Assembly (NCBI GenBank): GCA_028023455.1 | Contig: JAQFVV010006426.1 | Location: forward strand, 1,178,001 to 1,242,000 | Length of the DNA stretch: 64,000 nt | From: Epiperipatus broadwayi | Lineage: Eukaryota > Onychophora > Udeonychophora > Euonychophora > Peripatidae | Reading direction: 5' to 3' | Shown: in pieces, positions 36,404-45,864 of the stretch | Numbering within the stretch: position 1 is the first letter of the stretch | How the letters are laid out: each line of letters starts with the position of its first letter | Translations under genes and position numbers: made by a program | The notes under the pieces: model-generated | Told to the model about the DNA's origin: nothing | Database searches by the model: none | The model's input: the letters and a program-made list of their open reading frames with translations, nothing else

Positions 36404-37430
36404 TTGTGATGTGATGTACAACTAGCACCATTTTCAGTCTTGTGCTGTGTTAATGGTTTTCTGTTTCTATATTAAAAAATTGAAATTGCAATCAAAACAA
36501 AAAGATTATACATTATCATTAGAAAGATTATTTTCAGTTTATAAAATCTTCGTTTTTTATTTTAAAAATCTAAAAGATTATTTATTTCTGTTATACTTAT
36601 ATAACAAAATACGTTTTAAAAGTTTAAATTTTTTGAATATTGCGATATTTTTATATGTAAGTATAAATCTATCATTATTATTTACTCATTAGTATAAATA
36701 GGTTATTTACATAGAAGCTAAGTTCTAAATACAGCTTCAGGCATATTGACGTTAGCTGCTAATATAACGTTATATTTTTGAAAGAAAAAAAAGTATTTCA
36801 AATCAAAATAAGTTATTAATAATTTAAATTTTTTGATATCTAATAAATATATAAAAGATATTAAGAAGAAGCATCAATCGCATAACTTCAAAATCACATT
36901 AAAATAATCCGCATAAAATGAGACCCAGTTGTATTCATATATTTTATCTTATTTTTAATTTCATTTCTACATATTATCTTAATTTTTTTATTATCTTATT
37001 CCATTCCTTAATTCCTTTTTTATCCATATTTTATTCCTGCTTCTTTCATTTACTTAATTTTTATAAAATTATTTTTATTAAAAGTTATTTTTATATATGT
37101 ATTTTTATTTTTTATTTCTTAACCTATTCTCTTATTATCCTATTAAAAATTATAAATGAAAAATATATACATATTTATTGAAATACAGAATATGTTAAGC
37201 ACAATTAGCTGCCATATAAACTTATATTTCAAAATATTTTATATATATTTTTGCAAAAAGTGTGTGTGTTGTATATATATAATGCAATATATTAAATTAA
37301 ATATTTTCATAGACTAATTATGATTGTTTCAATTACTGTATTTGTATTTCTTTATCAATAAACCTATATTATAAATGTAATAATAATAATATTTGATCAT
37401 GATCACTATCTCATACTAGCACAATAATTG

Positions 37431-37628
37431 TTATTAAACAATTCAAAACAAAACAACACTCTCCATATAGTAGTGCCATCTTGTGCTAACAAGAGCAATC
37501 AATGGATGCCAGAAGGCATTAGATAGGGATTTTATGCACAAGCCTTCTGGCATCCATTGATTGCTCTTGTTAGCACAAGATGGCACTACTATATGGAGAG
37601 TGTTGTTTTGTTTTGAATTGTTTAATAA
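37431..37628. repeat. Perfect 87-bp inverted repeat with 24-nt loop
   Basis: The left arm 37431-37517 is the exact reverse complement of 37542-37628; I compared both arms base by base and saw no mismatch. The loop is 37518-37541 (ATTAGATAGGGATTTTATGC and four more bases). Arm blocks CTCCATATAGTAGTGCCATC and AATCAATGGATGCC are relatives of the 3' part of the SINE-like family at 43515-43740 and 47600-47800, so the hairpin is an inverted duplication of that family's 3' end. Confidence 0.92.
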
Positions 37629-38414
37629 TATTTGATGTAGCTAGTAATGAAAAATATAATGTTTTTATAGTTATAGACTCATACATGCAGCTGTAAATTT
37701 GGAATGTTAGATTGTTATGAGGCTGACCAATGATAGCAAGTTACCACCTATGATAATCAAATTTTTATCATTTGATCATAATATTCTGCTGTTGTCTAAA
37801 TTATTCTACCTATCCATGGGTGGGGAACTTATGCAAACAGAAAAAAAGACCGTTCTTCAAATAAAAAAATTTCACAAAGATAGATAAAATAAATTTAAGG
37901 CAATAATTAATATAAATCAGAATTTACAAATATACCTTCTCCTTTCATTCAACAATAACAATTGATTGAATAAACAATGCTCTTTGTGGTTTATTTAATA
38001 CATTGGTGGAATAAGATTTGTGAATTGACATTAAAACCCTATTATTTCTGGTACTCAAATGTCACACAAACTCCTGAACTATTTATCCATTTGATTATTT
38101 TTGTTTTATGCTCTTTTGTGCGACATAAGTCAATTCTGCTAATTTACTAAAATTCTTCAGACTAGCCCCTAGAAGTGCTCAAATGTCACATGACTTTTTG
38201 ACTCACTATTATTTTGTCACTCATCAATAAGTTGTAACTCACTTATATTTTAATCAAATTCATTATATCTAGCTATTTTATTGATATTTTTAAGGTAAAT
38301 CATAATCATTTAGAGAATATAACAGCATCTCATTTGCACATTAAATATTATATTGTGTTTATAATTTTTGTTTTGTTTTGTGATACTTTAATTCTTTTTT
38401 TCTTTTCTTATCAG

Positions 38415-38565
38415 GCTGTCTTAAAACAACAGCGAACGTGTCCTATTGAAATTGAAATTAATCCAGCATTTCTTGTTCCTGATACAAATTGTTTCATTGA
38501 TCATCTCGCACATATCAAAAATCTAGCTGAGTGCAAAAAGTTTACAGTTGTCATTCCTCTCATTG
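38415..38565 (+). CDS. SMG6: SMG6 exon (e), start of PIN nuclease domain, first catalytic Asp
   Basis: A 151-nt exon between acceptor TTTTCTTATCAG (ends 38414) and donor G|GTAAGC (38566). It enters in phase 0 and leaves one base of a split Val codon. It encodes AVLKQQRTCPIEIEINPAFL, then VPDTNCFIDHLAHIKNLAEC, then KKFTVVIPLI. The strand FLVPDTN..IDHL is the hallmark start of the SMG6 PIN domain and carries the first of three acidic metal-binding residues of this RNase-H-like endonuclease, which cuts mRNA near premature stop codons in the cytoplasm. Most relatives have Gly after VPDTN; this one has Cys. The domain continues directly into exon (f). Confidence 0.95.
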
Positions 38566-38709
38566 GTAAGCTACAGATTCGTACTAATTTTATATGAGAC
38601 TACTTTATTTTTACCTAGAAGAAAATATTATTAAATTCAAATTTCACTTTTAATATATTGAAAAAAATCTATTTTGCATTTATTTCAAATAACGTTATTG
38701 TCAAATTTT

Positions 38710-39990
38710 GAAAAATAATTACCAAAAGGCATTATCAGTGATTAGATTGCATAGTAACACTAAGAAGTTTAACATTGATAAAGATATATAACAGTCATAC
38801 TTTATTTTTCTAAATCTTATTATAGCAGTTTGCCAGATAGTATTTTATGGATTAAAACAGGAAGTTTTAGGGATAAAATTTAGTTGAGTTTATTTTAGTC
38901 ATTTAGATTTTGTAGATAATCGATTGCATTTGCTATTAATGGTTCAAATTTCAGGAAATGTGGAAAAAGGTGTGCAACACAATTAAGAAAATAGGAGTAA
39001 AGATACATATGAAAAATGACTGATATTCAGAGTCATTTCATAAAAGAGCAACTAAAGATTGTAAATTTGAAAAGATTATATAAAATTAAACTTGTAATAA
39101 TCAATAAATTTTACTAGTGTAAAGTTTAGATTGTAAATATATAGAAGGTGATTTTCCTTTCTCATTAGTGTTGTTAAACAGTGATGTTAGAACTACAAGG
39201 ATACTCTCACCTCAGAAAATAGAGACTTTGAGAAAATAAGAACGACTGCCTTATTTTTGAATTGAAATGTACTTATACGAACCAATCTTAAGTGTCTAGA
39301 AGTGAGAGCATGAATATATAAATCATTCAATTTAAATTCATTTCTTATTTTAATAATCTTATTAGCACTTCTGAAGTATGATAATTTATTTTGTGCTAAT
39401 ATTAGAATTATGCAATAATCAATAAATTTTACAGGTTCAGTGTTTAGATTGTAATTATGTAGAAAATAATCATCTCTTCTCACTGTGTCATTAATTAAAC
39501 AGTGATGTTAAAACTGCTAGGAAACTCTCGCCCAGAACAACAATCTTATTTTCAAATTCAAATGCACTTATATGAGCCGAACTTAAGTATCTAGAAGTGA
39601 GAGCATGAATATTCTAGACATTTAACATTGGCTTATATAAGTGCATTTGAGTTTGAAAATAAGACAGTCATTCTTATTTTCTCAAAGTCTCTATCTTGTG
39701 ACTGGGGTGAGAGTATCCTTGCATTTTTAATATCACTGTTTAACGATGCTAATGAGAAGAGATGATTACCTTCTATATAATTAAAATTAAACTTGATGTT
39801 AAAAGAAAATATGCTTATGCACTTTTATGTTTTTTTTACTTATTTATGGATTTGAAGCTTCTACACTTAATAGAAGGGCAATAAGACCACAGCAGACCAT
39901 ACAGTGAAGTGTGGTGAGATGTTTTTTTTTGAGTTACAAAGAGGAATCAGTAATGAAATGCATAGTTGAGAAAACAAATATATATTATAC
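38710..39990 (+). mobile_element. RTE relic, split by a later insert
   Basis: 38720-39080 translates in pieces as RLHSNTKKFNIDKDI and HLDFVDN, equivalent to the motif B-C region of the RTE copy at 5351. 39796-39950 gives LTYLWI-like and TLNRRAIRPQQTIQ, equivalent to TLNRRAIQRLQTTQR. The two parts are collinear with the RTE and separated by the insert at 39095-39781. FADD has become FVDN. There are many stops. Confidence 0.7.
39081..39795. mobile_element. Dimeric/foldback retro-insert with 14-bp target duplications
   Basis: Identical 14-bp repeats TAAAATTAAACTTG lie at 39081-39094 and 39782-39795. Between them are two direct copies of one unit (about 39097-39330 and 39413-39625, both opening with CAATAATCAATAAATTTTAC) and a third inverted copy (about 39625-39780). 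Shared sequences are TCTAGAAGTGAGAGCATGAA, CAGTGATGTTA and TACTCTCACC. There is no coding sequence and no poly(A) tail. The unit spacing is 316 bp. The insert interrupts an RTE relic, so it is younger than that element. Confidence 0.75.
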
Positions 39991-41677
39991 ATCATCAGAA
40001 AACATAAACATGGTGCTAGTAGGTGTATTATGCTTTTTTTGAATTATTCTCCATTTTTGCTTATTTCTTTTAGGAATGTTGTTCATATACAAATTTGCTC
40101 CACACTATTTTTAATGTCATTTTGATCTTATTTAATATCAAAAATTTGTTCATGTCTTTATCTAAAGAGTTAATCTATTTATTTAATTTACCTAGGTTTC
40201 TGCTTCAATTTGATGAGATATATTCTTCACACTAAGAAACCCATTATATGATATGAATGAGAATGTTTTGCTCAAGAAATATATAGTTCTAAGATTCACT
40301 ATCAATATTATTAAATATTTCATTTGCATATAAGTGATAATCCTTCGAAGTTGGGATCTTGGGATTACAAGTGGATAAAGAAATTTATTTTCTTTCAAGA
40401 AAAATTTAATGAACTAGTGAAGGGATGCAAATGTCTTGCCACATTAAAAAATAAGATTAAATAATTTGAATCCATTTACAAAGTACTTGTGAGTTTTCAA
40501 GTGAACCAAGATGGCAGCCTGTATTTTTGATAAATGTACAGTTTCGAGGGCCTATAATCTACTGAAGATGTGTTAATTATTAAATTAAAGCAAAATTAAG
40601 AAATCAATTGTTAAAATTAAAAAAAGAAATAAATTCTGTTAAATTTCACTAAGAAGCTTTATTTCATTTTTTTTCTTACTTATATTGTAATATGGGAAGT
40701 GATGAGATACTCTTAATATTGTCATACTTTAGTTCAATTCAGCATGTTTCTTTTTGTCAGCAGTTTTTTGGATTAATTGTAAGAATGATAAAAAAATTTG
40801 AGATTTTACTATCACAGAACATTATGCAATGAACTATTTCCAAAGGTATGATATCCTGCCTAATGATCACAATATGATTGCATGCTGCCAGCATGAATAA
40901 AGTGTAAATATTATTTTTTTTCATTTTTCTATTAATAAGTTAATCCCCCCAAAAAGAAAATAAAATGTAAATATTGTAATTAATTTTTTCACAATGATTT
41001 CTTTTTTTGAAATAACAGTAATAAAATATAAATATTAAATACGACATTTCCTAGCAGGCATTTTTTTGTAAACATTTTTTGGGGGCTCCCCGAAACTGTA
41101 GATGTTTCAAAAATGTAGGTTGCCATCTCGGTTTACTTGAAAACCCACAAGTACCCATATTAATAATATTAAGAGTTCTTCTTATTCAAAAGTCTGATAA
41201 AATTATTTTGTTTGAACCGGCTGTTTATTCATGTTGTAAATAAAAATAAAAAGAGATCTAAAAATGCCCGAGTCTCTTCTCAAACTAATTCCACCTGAAG
41301 TTATTTTAAACAAAGCATTTTTAGAATTTTTTATAAACTTACATTTACTCCTGAACCATCTACTATAAATCTGAGTAATCAATCAGATTAAAAAATGCTA
41401 TAATATATATATTTCCATACTGGTTTTTGTTTTTTCATCAGTAAGAATCAAATCTGAAAAACGATTTGGAGGTGTATTTTTTTTTTCATCATTTTAAGAA
41501 ATGCTATTTTATTTTTCATGACTGGAAAATAAGTTAGTGCAAAATCTAGCTTTTTATCATGGAATCCTGACTTCTAGTATTGAAAATCCTTCAAATTACT
41601 GACATTTGTTTTTCAAAGTTTGGATTACATTCGTAGACAATTCTGTACTTAAAGATATCTATTTAAACAGTATCAAC

Positions 41678-42423
41678 ATCCAAAGTATAAAATAATTTAA
41701 TATATAAAGCACACAGTTCTTCTTTTCAAAATAGTTCATAAATATCCAATATAGAAATAAAACAAAGTAACTCCTTCTTTTTAAAACTTGTTTTTTATAT
41801 GACTATAATTATGAAAAAAAAAAAAAAATTCAACGTTTCGACTATTTTATGTAGTCTTTTTCAAGGCACACTAAAATAAAATAAAATATATATAACAAAT
41901 AACACATATTCCAAATAAAATAAAATAAAAAATAAAAATTTACAAAATATATTCATAACCAAAAATTTACCTTATCTCACTCCCCTTTCCTATTACCAAC
42001 AATCACAACCTAAACACTAACAATATATTCTTTAATTATTTAATTAAAAACCTATTATTTTCTTTTTTGTTTTAATAGAAAAACAGAAAAGAAAATAATA
42101 GGTTTTTAATTAAACGTTTTAAAGGATATATATATATATAAAGGAAATTGTTTGTGTTTAAGTTGTGATTGTTGGTAATAGGAAAGGGGAGTGATATAAG
42201 ATAAATTTTTGGTTATGAATATATTTTGTAATTTTTATTTTTATTTTATTTTTTTTGGAATATGTGTTATTAGTTATATATATATTATTTTATTTTAGGG
42301 TGCTTGAAAAAGACTATATAAAATAGTCGAAACATTGGATTTTTTTTTTTCATGATTATAGTCATATAAAAAACAAGTTTTAAAAAGGAGTTAGTTTGTT
42401 TTATTTCTATATCCAAAGTATAA
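41678..42423. mobile_element. Long palindrome with Penelope-type ends and 13-bp flanking repeats
   Basis: Arms 41749-42067 and 42089-42412 are reverse complements with scattered mismatches and indels, giving a hairpin of about 320 bp per arm. Each arm contains the motif CTTGAAAAAGACTA, a loop, TAGTCGAAAC (right arm 42303-42335; left arm reversed, 41833-41866). This TTGAAAAAG-stem-CGAAAC pattern is what I know from the hammerhead-derived ends of Penelope-like elements. ATCCAAAGTATAA occurs at 41678-41690 and again at 42411-42423, a candidate target duplication. No coding sequence is present. Confidence 0.7.
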
Positions 42424-43342
42424 CAAATTGAGAAAAACTGATTTCTCATAATTTGAAACAAAATGAGGGAACTGCAGTGATAGAATTGTTAAAGATTAGT
42501 TTCTGTTTTGAAATCCTATTCAGCAGACACAAAATCTCTAAAAATACTAAATTCCTCCCTAGTCTTTCTGAAAAATATATTATTTGTAAGATGTTAAGCC
42601 TCCCCTGCCCCCTACATCATAGCTTTAGAAAATGTCTGCTAACATTACAAATTTATTTTGATAAATGGATAATCAAATTATTCTTGTTTATTATTAATTA
42701 ACATTAAACATAAACTTTCTGGATGTTAATGAACTGAAAGTTAATTACAGCAATATCATTACTAACATTTCACATATAGATGCAATATTCATGGTAAAAA
42801 CAGTTTTAACCAAATTTGCATAAAAGAACTAAATAATTCAACAAAGTAGCATCAGTCTCATTCCCTCAGTGATATTTTTTAGCACAGCAACATTTTTGTC
42901 TCGTCAACAACTTGTATACGATTTGAAAATAAAATGAATGCAGCAGATATTCTACATTAATAAAGTCTAACATTTTGATATAATATTTTATATTGAAGAG
43001 AATAACATATAAAATGTTTTTTTTTAAAAATAAGTATATAATTTTTACATAAATGTAAACAAAAAAAAACAACAACACTCCACATGATTTGTGCTAATTC
43101 AATGTATTTCAAAAGCAAAATATTCTACTCCAAGTGTATCATCTATTGTATGCTTAAGTAATCGTAGATGTTGGTTGTAATGTTTATTCAGTATTCATTA
43201 CATGATCACCATTTCCAATGCTTTAATTGAAAACATTATTGTGTTTACATTTTGGATTCGCAGCTTTATAGCTAACTAAAAAGTTAAAATATTAATATCA
43301 TCTGTCTTTATTATTTTTACAATGTTTTTTTAATAATCTATT

Positions 43343-43428
43343 ATGACAGTTTCGATTGCCCCAGCAATCTTCTTCAGAACTTCTACTTATATCTGAAGAA
43401 GATTGCTGGGGCAATCAAAACTGTCATA
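43343..43428. repeat. Foldback carrying a hammerhead-like core on both strands
   Basis: 36-bp arms (43343-43378 and 43392-43428), with one mismatch (CG against CA on the same strand sense), surround a 13-nt loop. Each arm reads CTGAAGAAGATTGC, TGGG, GCAATC(G/A)AAAC: CTGANGA, a 6-bp stem, then (G/A)AAAC. An outer inverted pair ATATTAATATCATCT / AGATGATATTAATAT (43288 and 43436) flanks it. Confidence 0.75.
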
Positions 43429-43514
43429 TGAACATAGATGATATTAATATTATATGGATTTGGCAATACAGTAGGAAAGATAAAGTTATAGTACTTCATA
43501 AAAAGATAAAAGAT

Positions 43515-43740
43515 AGTTGCTAGAGGGTTGTATTAGATCCTAAGATCTAGGTACAGTGCTCCCAAATCCAAGGCTACTCACTGATGAAAGCCTAGCTAGA
43601 AAGTAGTCTGGGGATATTAGTTTGGGGATATTAGATGAATAAGTATTAGATAGGGATTTTATGCACAAACTTTCTTGCATACTTTGATTATTCTGACTTG
43701 CACTGGGTGGCACTATTATATGGAGAGTTTTATCTCTGCT
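43515..43740 (+). mobile_element. SINE-like repeat copy 1, hammerhead-like core
   Basis: Starts near GAGGGTTGTATTAGATCC, continues AAATCCAAGGCTACT, CTGATGA (43581-43587), AGCCTAGCT, GAAA (43599-43602), TAGTCTGGGGATATTAG, TAGATAGGGATTTTATGCAC, and ends GGCACTATTATATGGAGAG. The same order occurs at 47600-47800 (+) and 46970-47190 (-), and the 3' half at 37431-37628. There is no A-tail or tRNA promoter that I recognise, so class is open. Confidence 0.7.
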
Positions 43741-45490
43741 TTATTCAGTATTGTCTTATTTTCCAAACTAGTTTCTGGTTTAAAGCCTTTGTCAGTGAGA
43801 TATTTTGAATCTAGATCTAATGCACTTGGATTTTTTTGAATATAAAATAAAGTGTCCATTTTTTACTGACAGACCAATTTTGATGAGGTTTTTTCATGCA
43901 TGAAATAATTTTCACGAAAGGTTTTAGGCCATTTATCTTTCTCACTTTATCATTAAAGGGCAAGAGGAAATAATGCGCAAACCATTTGTATTTTATGGTG
44001 ATATTTGTATTGCAAACTTTGATTGAAGTTAATAACTATTATATCATCATTGGAGAAGAATGCAAAAATTTTTCATTTTCACTTTTCTTGTAATTCAGAC
44101 AGATTGATAGTCGTCTATCAATATTCAGGAAAATATGATAAATCAGTTATAATAAAAACTTTACCAGAGATAAGCATGATTCAATACTATTCAACTTTTT
44201 GTTTATAACCACACGATAAGATTTGAGAGCAACTTGGAAACATTTTGTTCTGATTGCCCTTAGAAGACTAGAAAAGCATTTTAAATTAATTTGTTGTTGA
44301 CAAAAGTTTGAGATTGTATTGTTTTTATAGTAATCTCATCTTGCATACCAGTTATCCTATTAGTAATTTGAGACACAAATTAAACTCTGAAATGCCTTTT
44401 GAAAAAATTGTTTCTAATGGAACTAGGTAGATCACTTTTGCTGTATTTTTACACAATTCTCAATAAAGATTTTAGATTATTTAATTCTTTCACTTTATCA
44501 GAGATGTTTTTGGGATCAAAGTGCATATTGGAAGGAAACAATGTTTACAAAATTTGAATTATTATTATGATGTATTTAATGGAAGTTTTATTGAAGTTAA
44601 TCCAAGTTGTTATATCACTATGGATAAAAAGTATGCTAAGTCTTTTTTCTTTTTTTGATCCACATTTGACCAGTAATATTTGAGACATTAAGTAAATCAT
44701 ACTTAAATATGGATGAACTTTCTGTAACAGATCAATTACAGGAAAAGCATTTTAATTAATTTGTTATTGGCAAAGTTCAGTCAAAGAATTTGTTTGCAGT
44801 AGCTTCATTCAGATTAATTTCTTCCTTATTAGAAGATGATTATGGCCAAATCCTGAAGGTTGCTGGTTTAGATTTATTTGAAAATTGTTTTTCTAATGGT
44901 TAGCTATATATAATATGCTCCTATTCTAAGTGACTTTGAATTGTACTTATATAAAATTAAATTTTTTTTCTATATAGATGCACTTGACTGATGTAATTGT
45001 TTGTATCACATAGTTCTAAATACCATGCTGCTTATTTATTTTTGAAATATTATAATTTTTGTTTATGTATGAACTAAAATTTAATTTACAATACAAAACT
45101 CCTTGCATAGGAGTGGATGCATCACTGATGTATGATATATGAAGTGAAAGAATATACAACTTAGATTTTTTTTAATTGCTTACTTTTATGTTAATGTTTT
45201 ATCATTGTCACAGTTTTATGAATATGTAGGAAAATTATGCTTTAATTCAATGTTGCACATATTGTGTTACACTTACAATATATTGTCTAACATAAATAAA
45301 AAGTTATTTATTTTGTTAGGGTAGGGTGTTATGAATTGTAATAATGAAAATTTTCACAACTTCCAAAACAGTTTTTGATTTTAGCATGTTTAGAGATCAT
45401 TTGCTACAAAAAACTTATCAAAACTATAATCTTTCTACATTGTCTTGATTTAATTTAATAAATTTATATGCATTTGTCTATATTTTTCAG

Positions 45491-45705
45491 TTATAAATGA
45501 ATTACATGGATTGGCACGAGGTAGTCGTGAAGGACAGTATGATTCTGTTGAACATGCTCAAATGGTGGCTACTGGTGCTAAGCAAGCTATGACTTACTTA
45601 GAAGAAAGATTTTCTCTTAAAGATTCACATATCAGAGCTCTTACATCAAAGGGCTCATTACTAGAAACCATTGCATTTCGCAGTGAAGATATTGAAAGCA
45701 GTAAT
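45491..45705 (+). CDS. SMG6: SMG6 exon (f), PIN domain core
   Basis: A 215-nt exon after acceptor TATTTTTCAG (ends 45490), before donor AAT|GTAAGA (45706). It completes the split Val codon and reads INELHGLARGSREGQYDSVE, continuing through GAKQAMTYLEERF and ends ALTSKGSLLETIAFRSEDIE plus SSN. The INEL.GL, A..YLE.RF and RALTS.G..LE.IAFRSEDI blocks are highly diagnostic of SMG6 PIN domains (family knowledge). It is open and in frame from the first base. An isolated reading would start at the TTG at 45511, but that codon is internal. The next exon follows after only 86 bp. Confidence 0.96.
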
Positions 45706-45791
45706 GTAAGAATAGAACTAATTCGTTTTAATATTATTGATCTATTGTTTTTTTATAATGAAATCTTACATATGTTTCTTATTTCATGTAG
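45706..45791 (+). other. 86-bp SMG6 intron between exons (f) and (g)
   Basis: Donor GTAAGA, acceptor TTTCATGTAG. An open frame reads into it from exon (f), but conservation resumes at GNNDDLI only in the phase given by splicing here. All other visible introns are 3.9-11.6 kb. Confidence 0.85.
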
Positions 45792-45864
45792 GGTAATAAT
45801 GATGATCTCATCCTAGCTTGTTGTTTTCATTTTTGTGATGACAAAGAGCAGGAACCTCAAACAG
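45792..45864 (+). CDS. SMG6: SMG6 exon (g), second catalytic Asp
   Basis: A 73-nt exon between acceptor TTTCATGTAG (ends 45791) and donor ACAG|GTAAAT (45865); phase 0 in, one base of a split codon out. It encodes GNNDDLILACCFHFCDDKEQ then EPQT. NNDDLIL.CC matches the central PIN motif that carries the second conserved Asp, which together with the first (exon e) and the one in TDDRNL (exon h) forms the active site. The polar DDKEQEPQ stretch corresponds to the variable loop before the last PIN strand. The exon is too short for a simple ORF search; it is called by conservation, phase and both splice sites. Confidence 0.95.

Larger units (their letters stand above)
27444..38414 (+). other. SMG6 intron between exons (d) and (e)
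   Basis: About 11 kb, mostly mobile DNA: the CR1-type LINE (28271-33505), a palindrome (33965-34185), a Penelope relic (35033-35830), a CR1 3' end on the minus strand (36308-36403) and a perfect inverted repeat (37431-37628). The parts 27444-28260, 36410-37430 and 37630-38414 are AT-rich with no recognised feature. Confidence 0.7.
38566..45490 (+). other. SMG6 intron between exons (e) and (f)
   Basis: About 6.9 kb splitting the PIN domain. It holds an RTE relic with a foldback insert (38710-39990), a long palindrome (41678-42423), a short foldback with hammerhead-like core (43343-43428) and a SINE-like copy (43515-43740). The stretches 40000-41670 and 43760-45490 are AT-rich with nothing recognised. 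Confidence 0.7.

Noticed and set aside
36447-37181. Phe/Ile/Leu-rich frames as membrane proteins
   Set aside because: Runs of T-rich DNA encode such peptides by chance; no signals or relatives.
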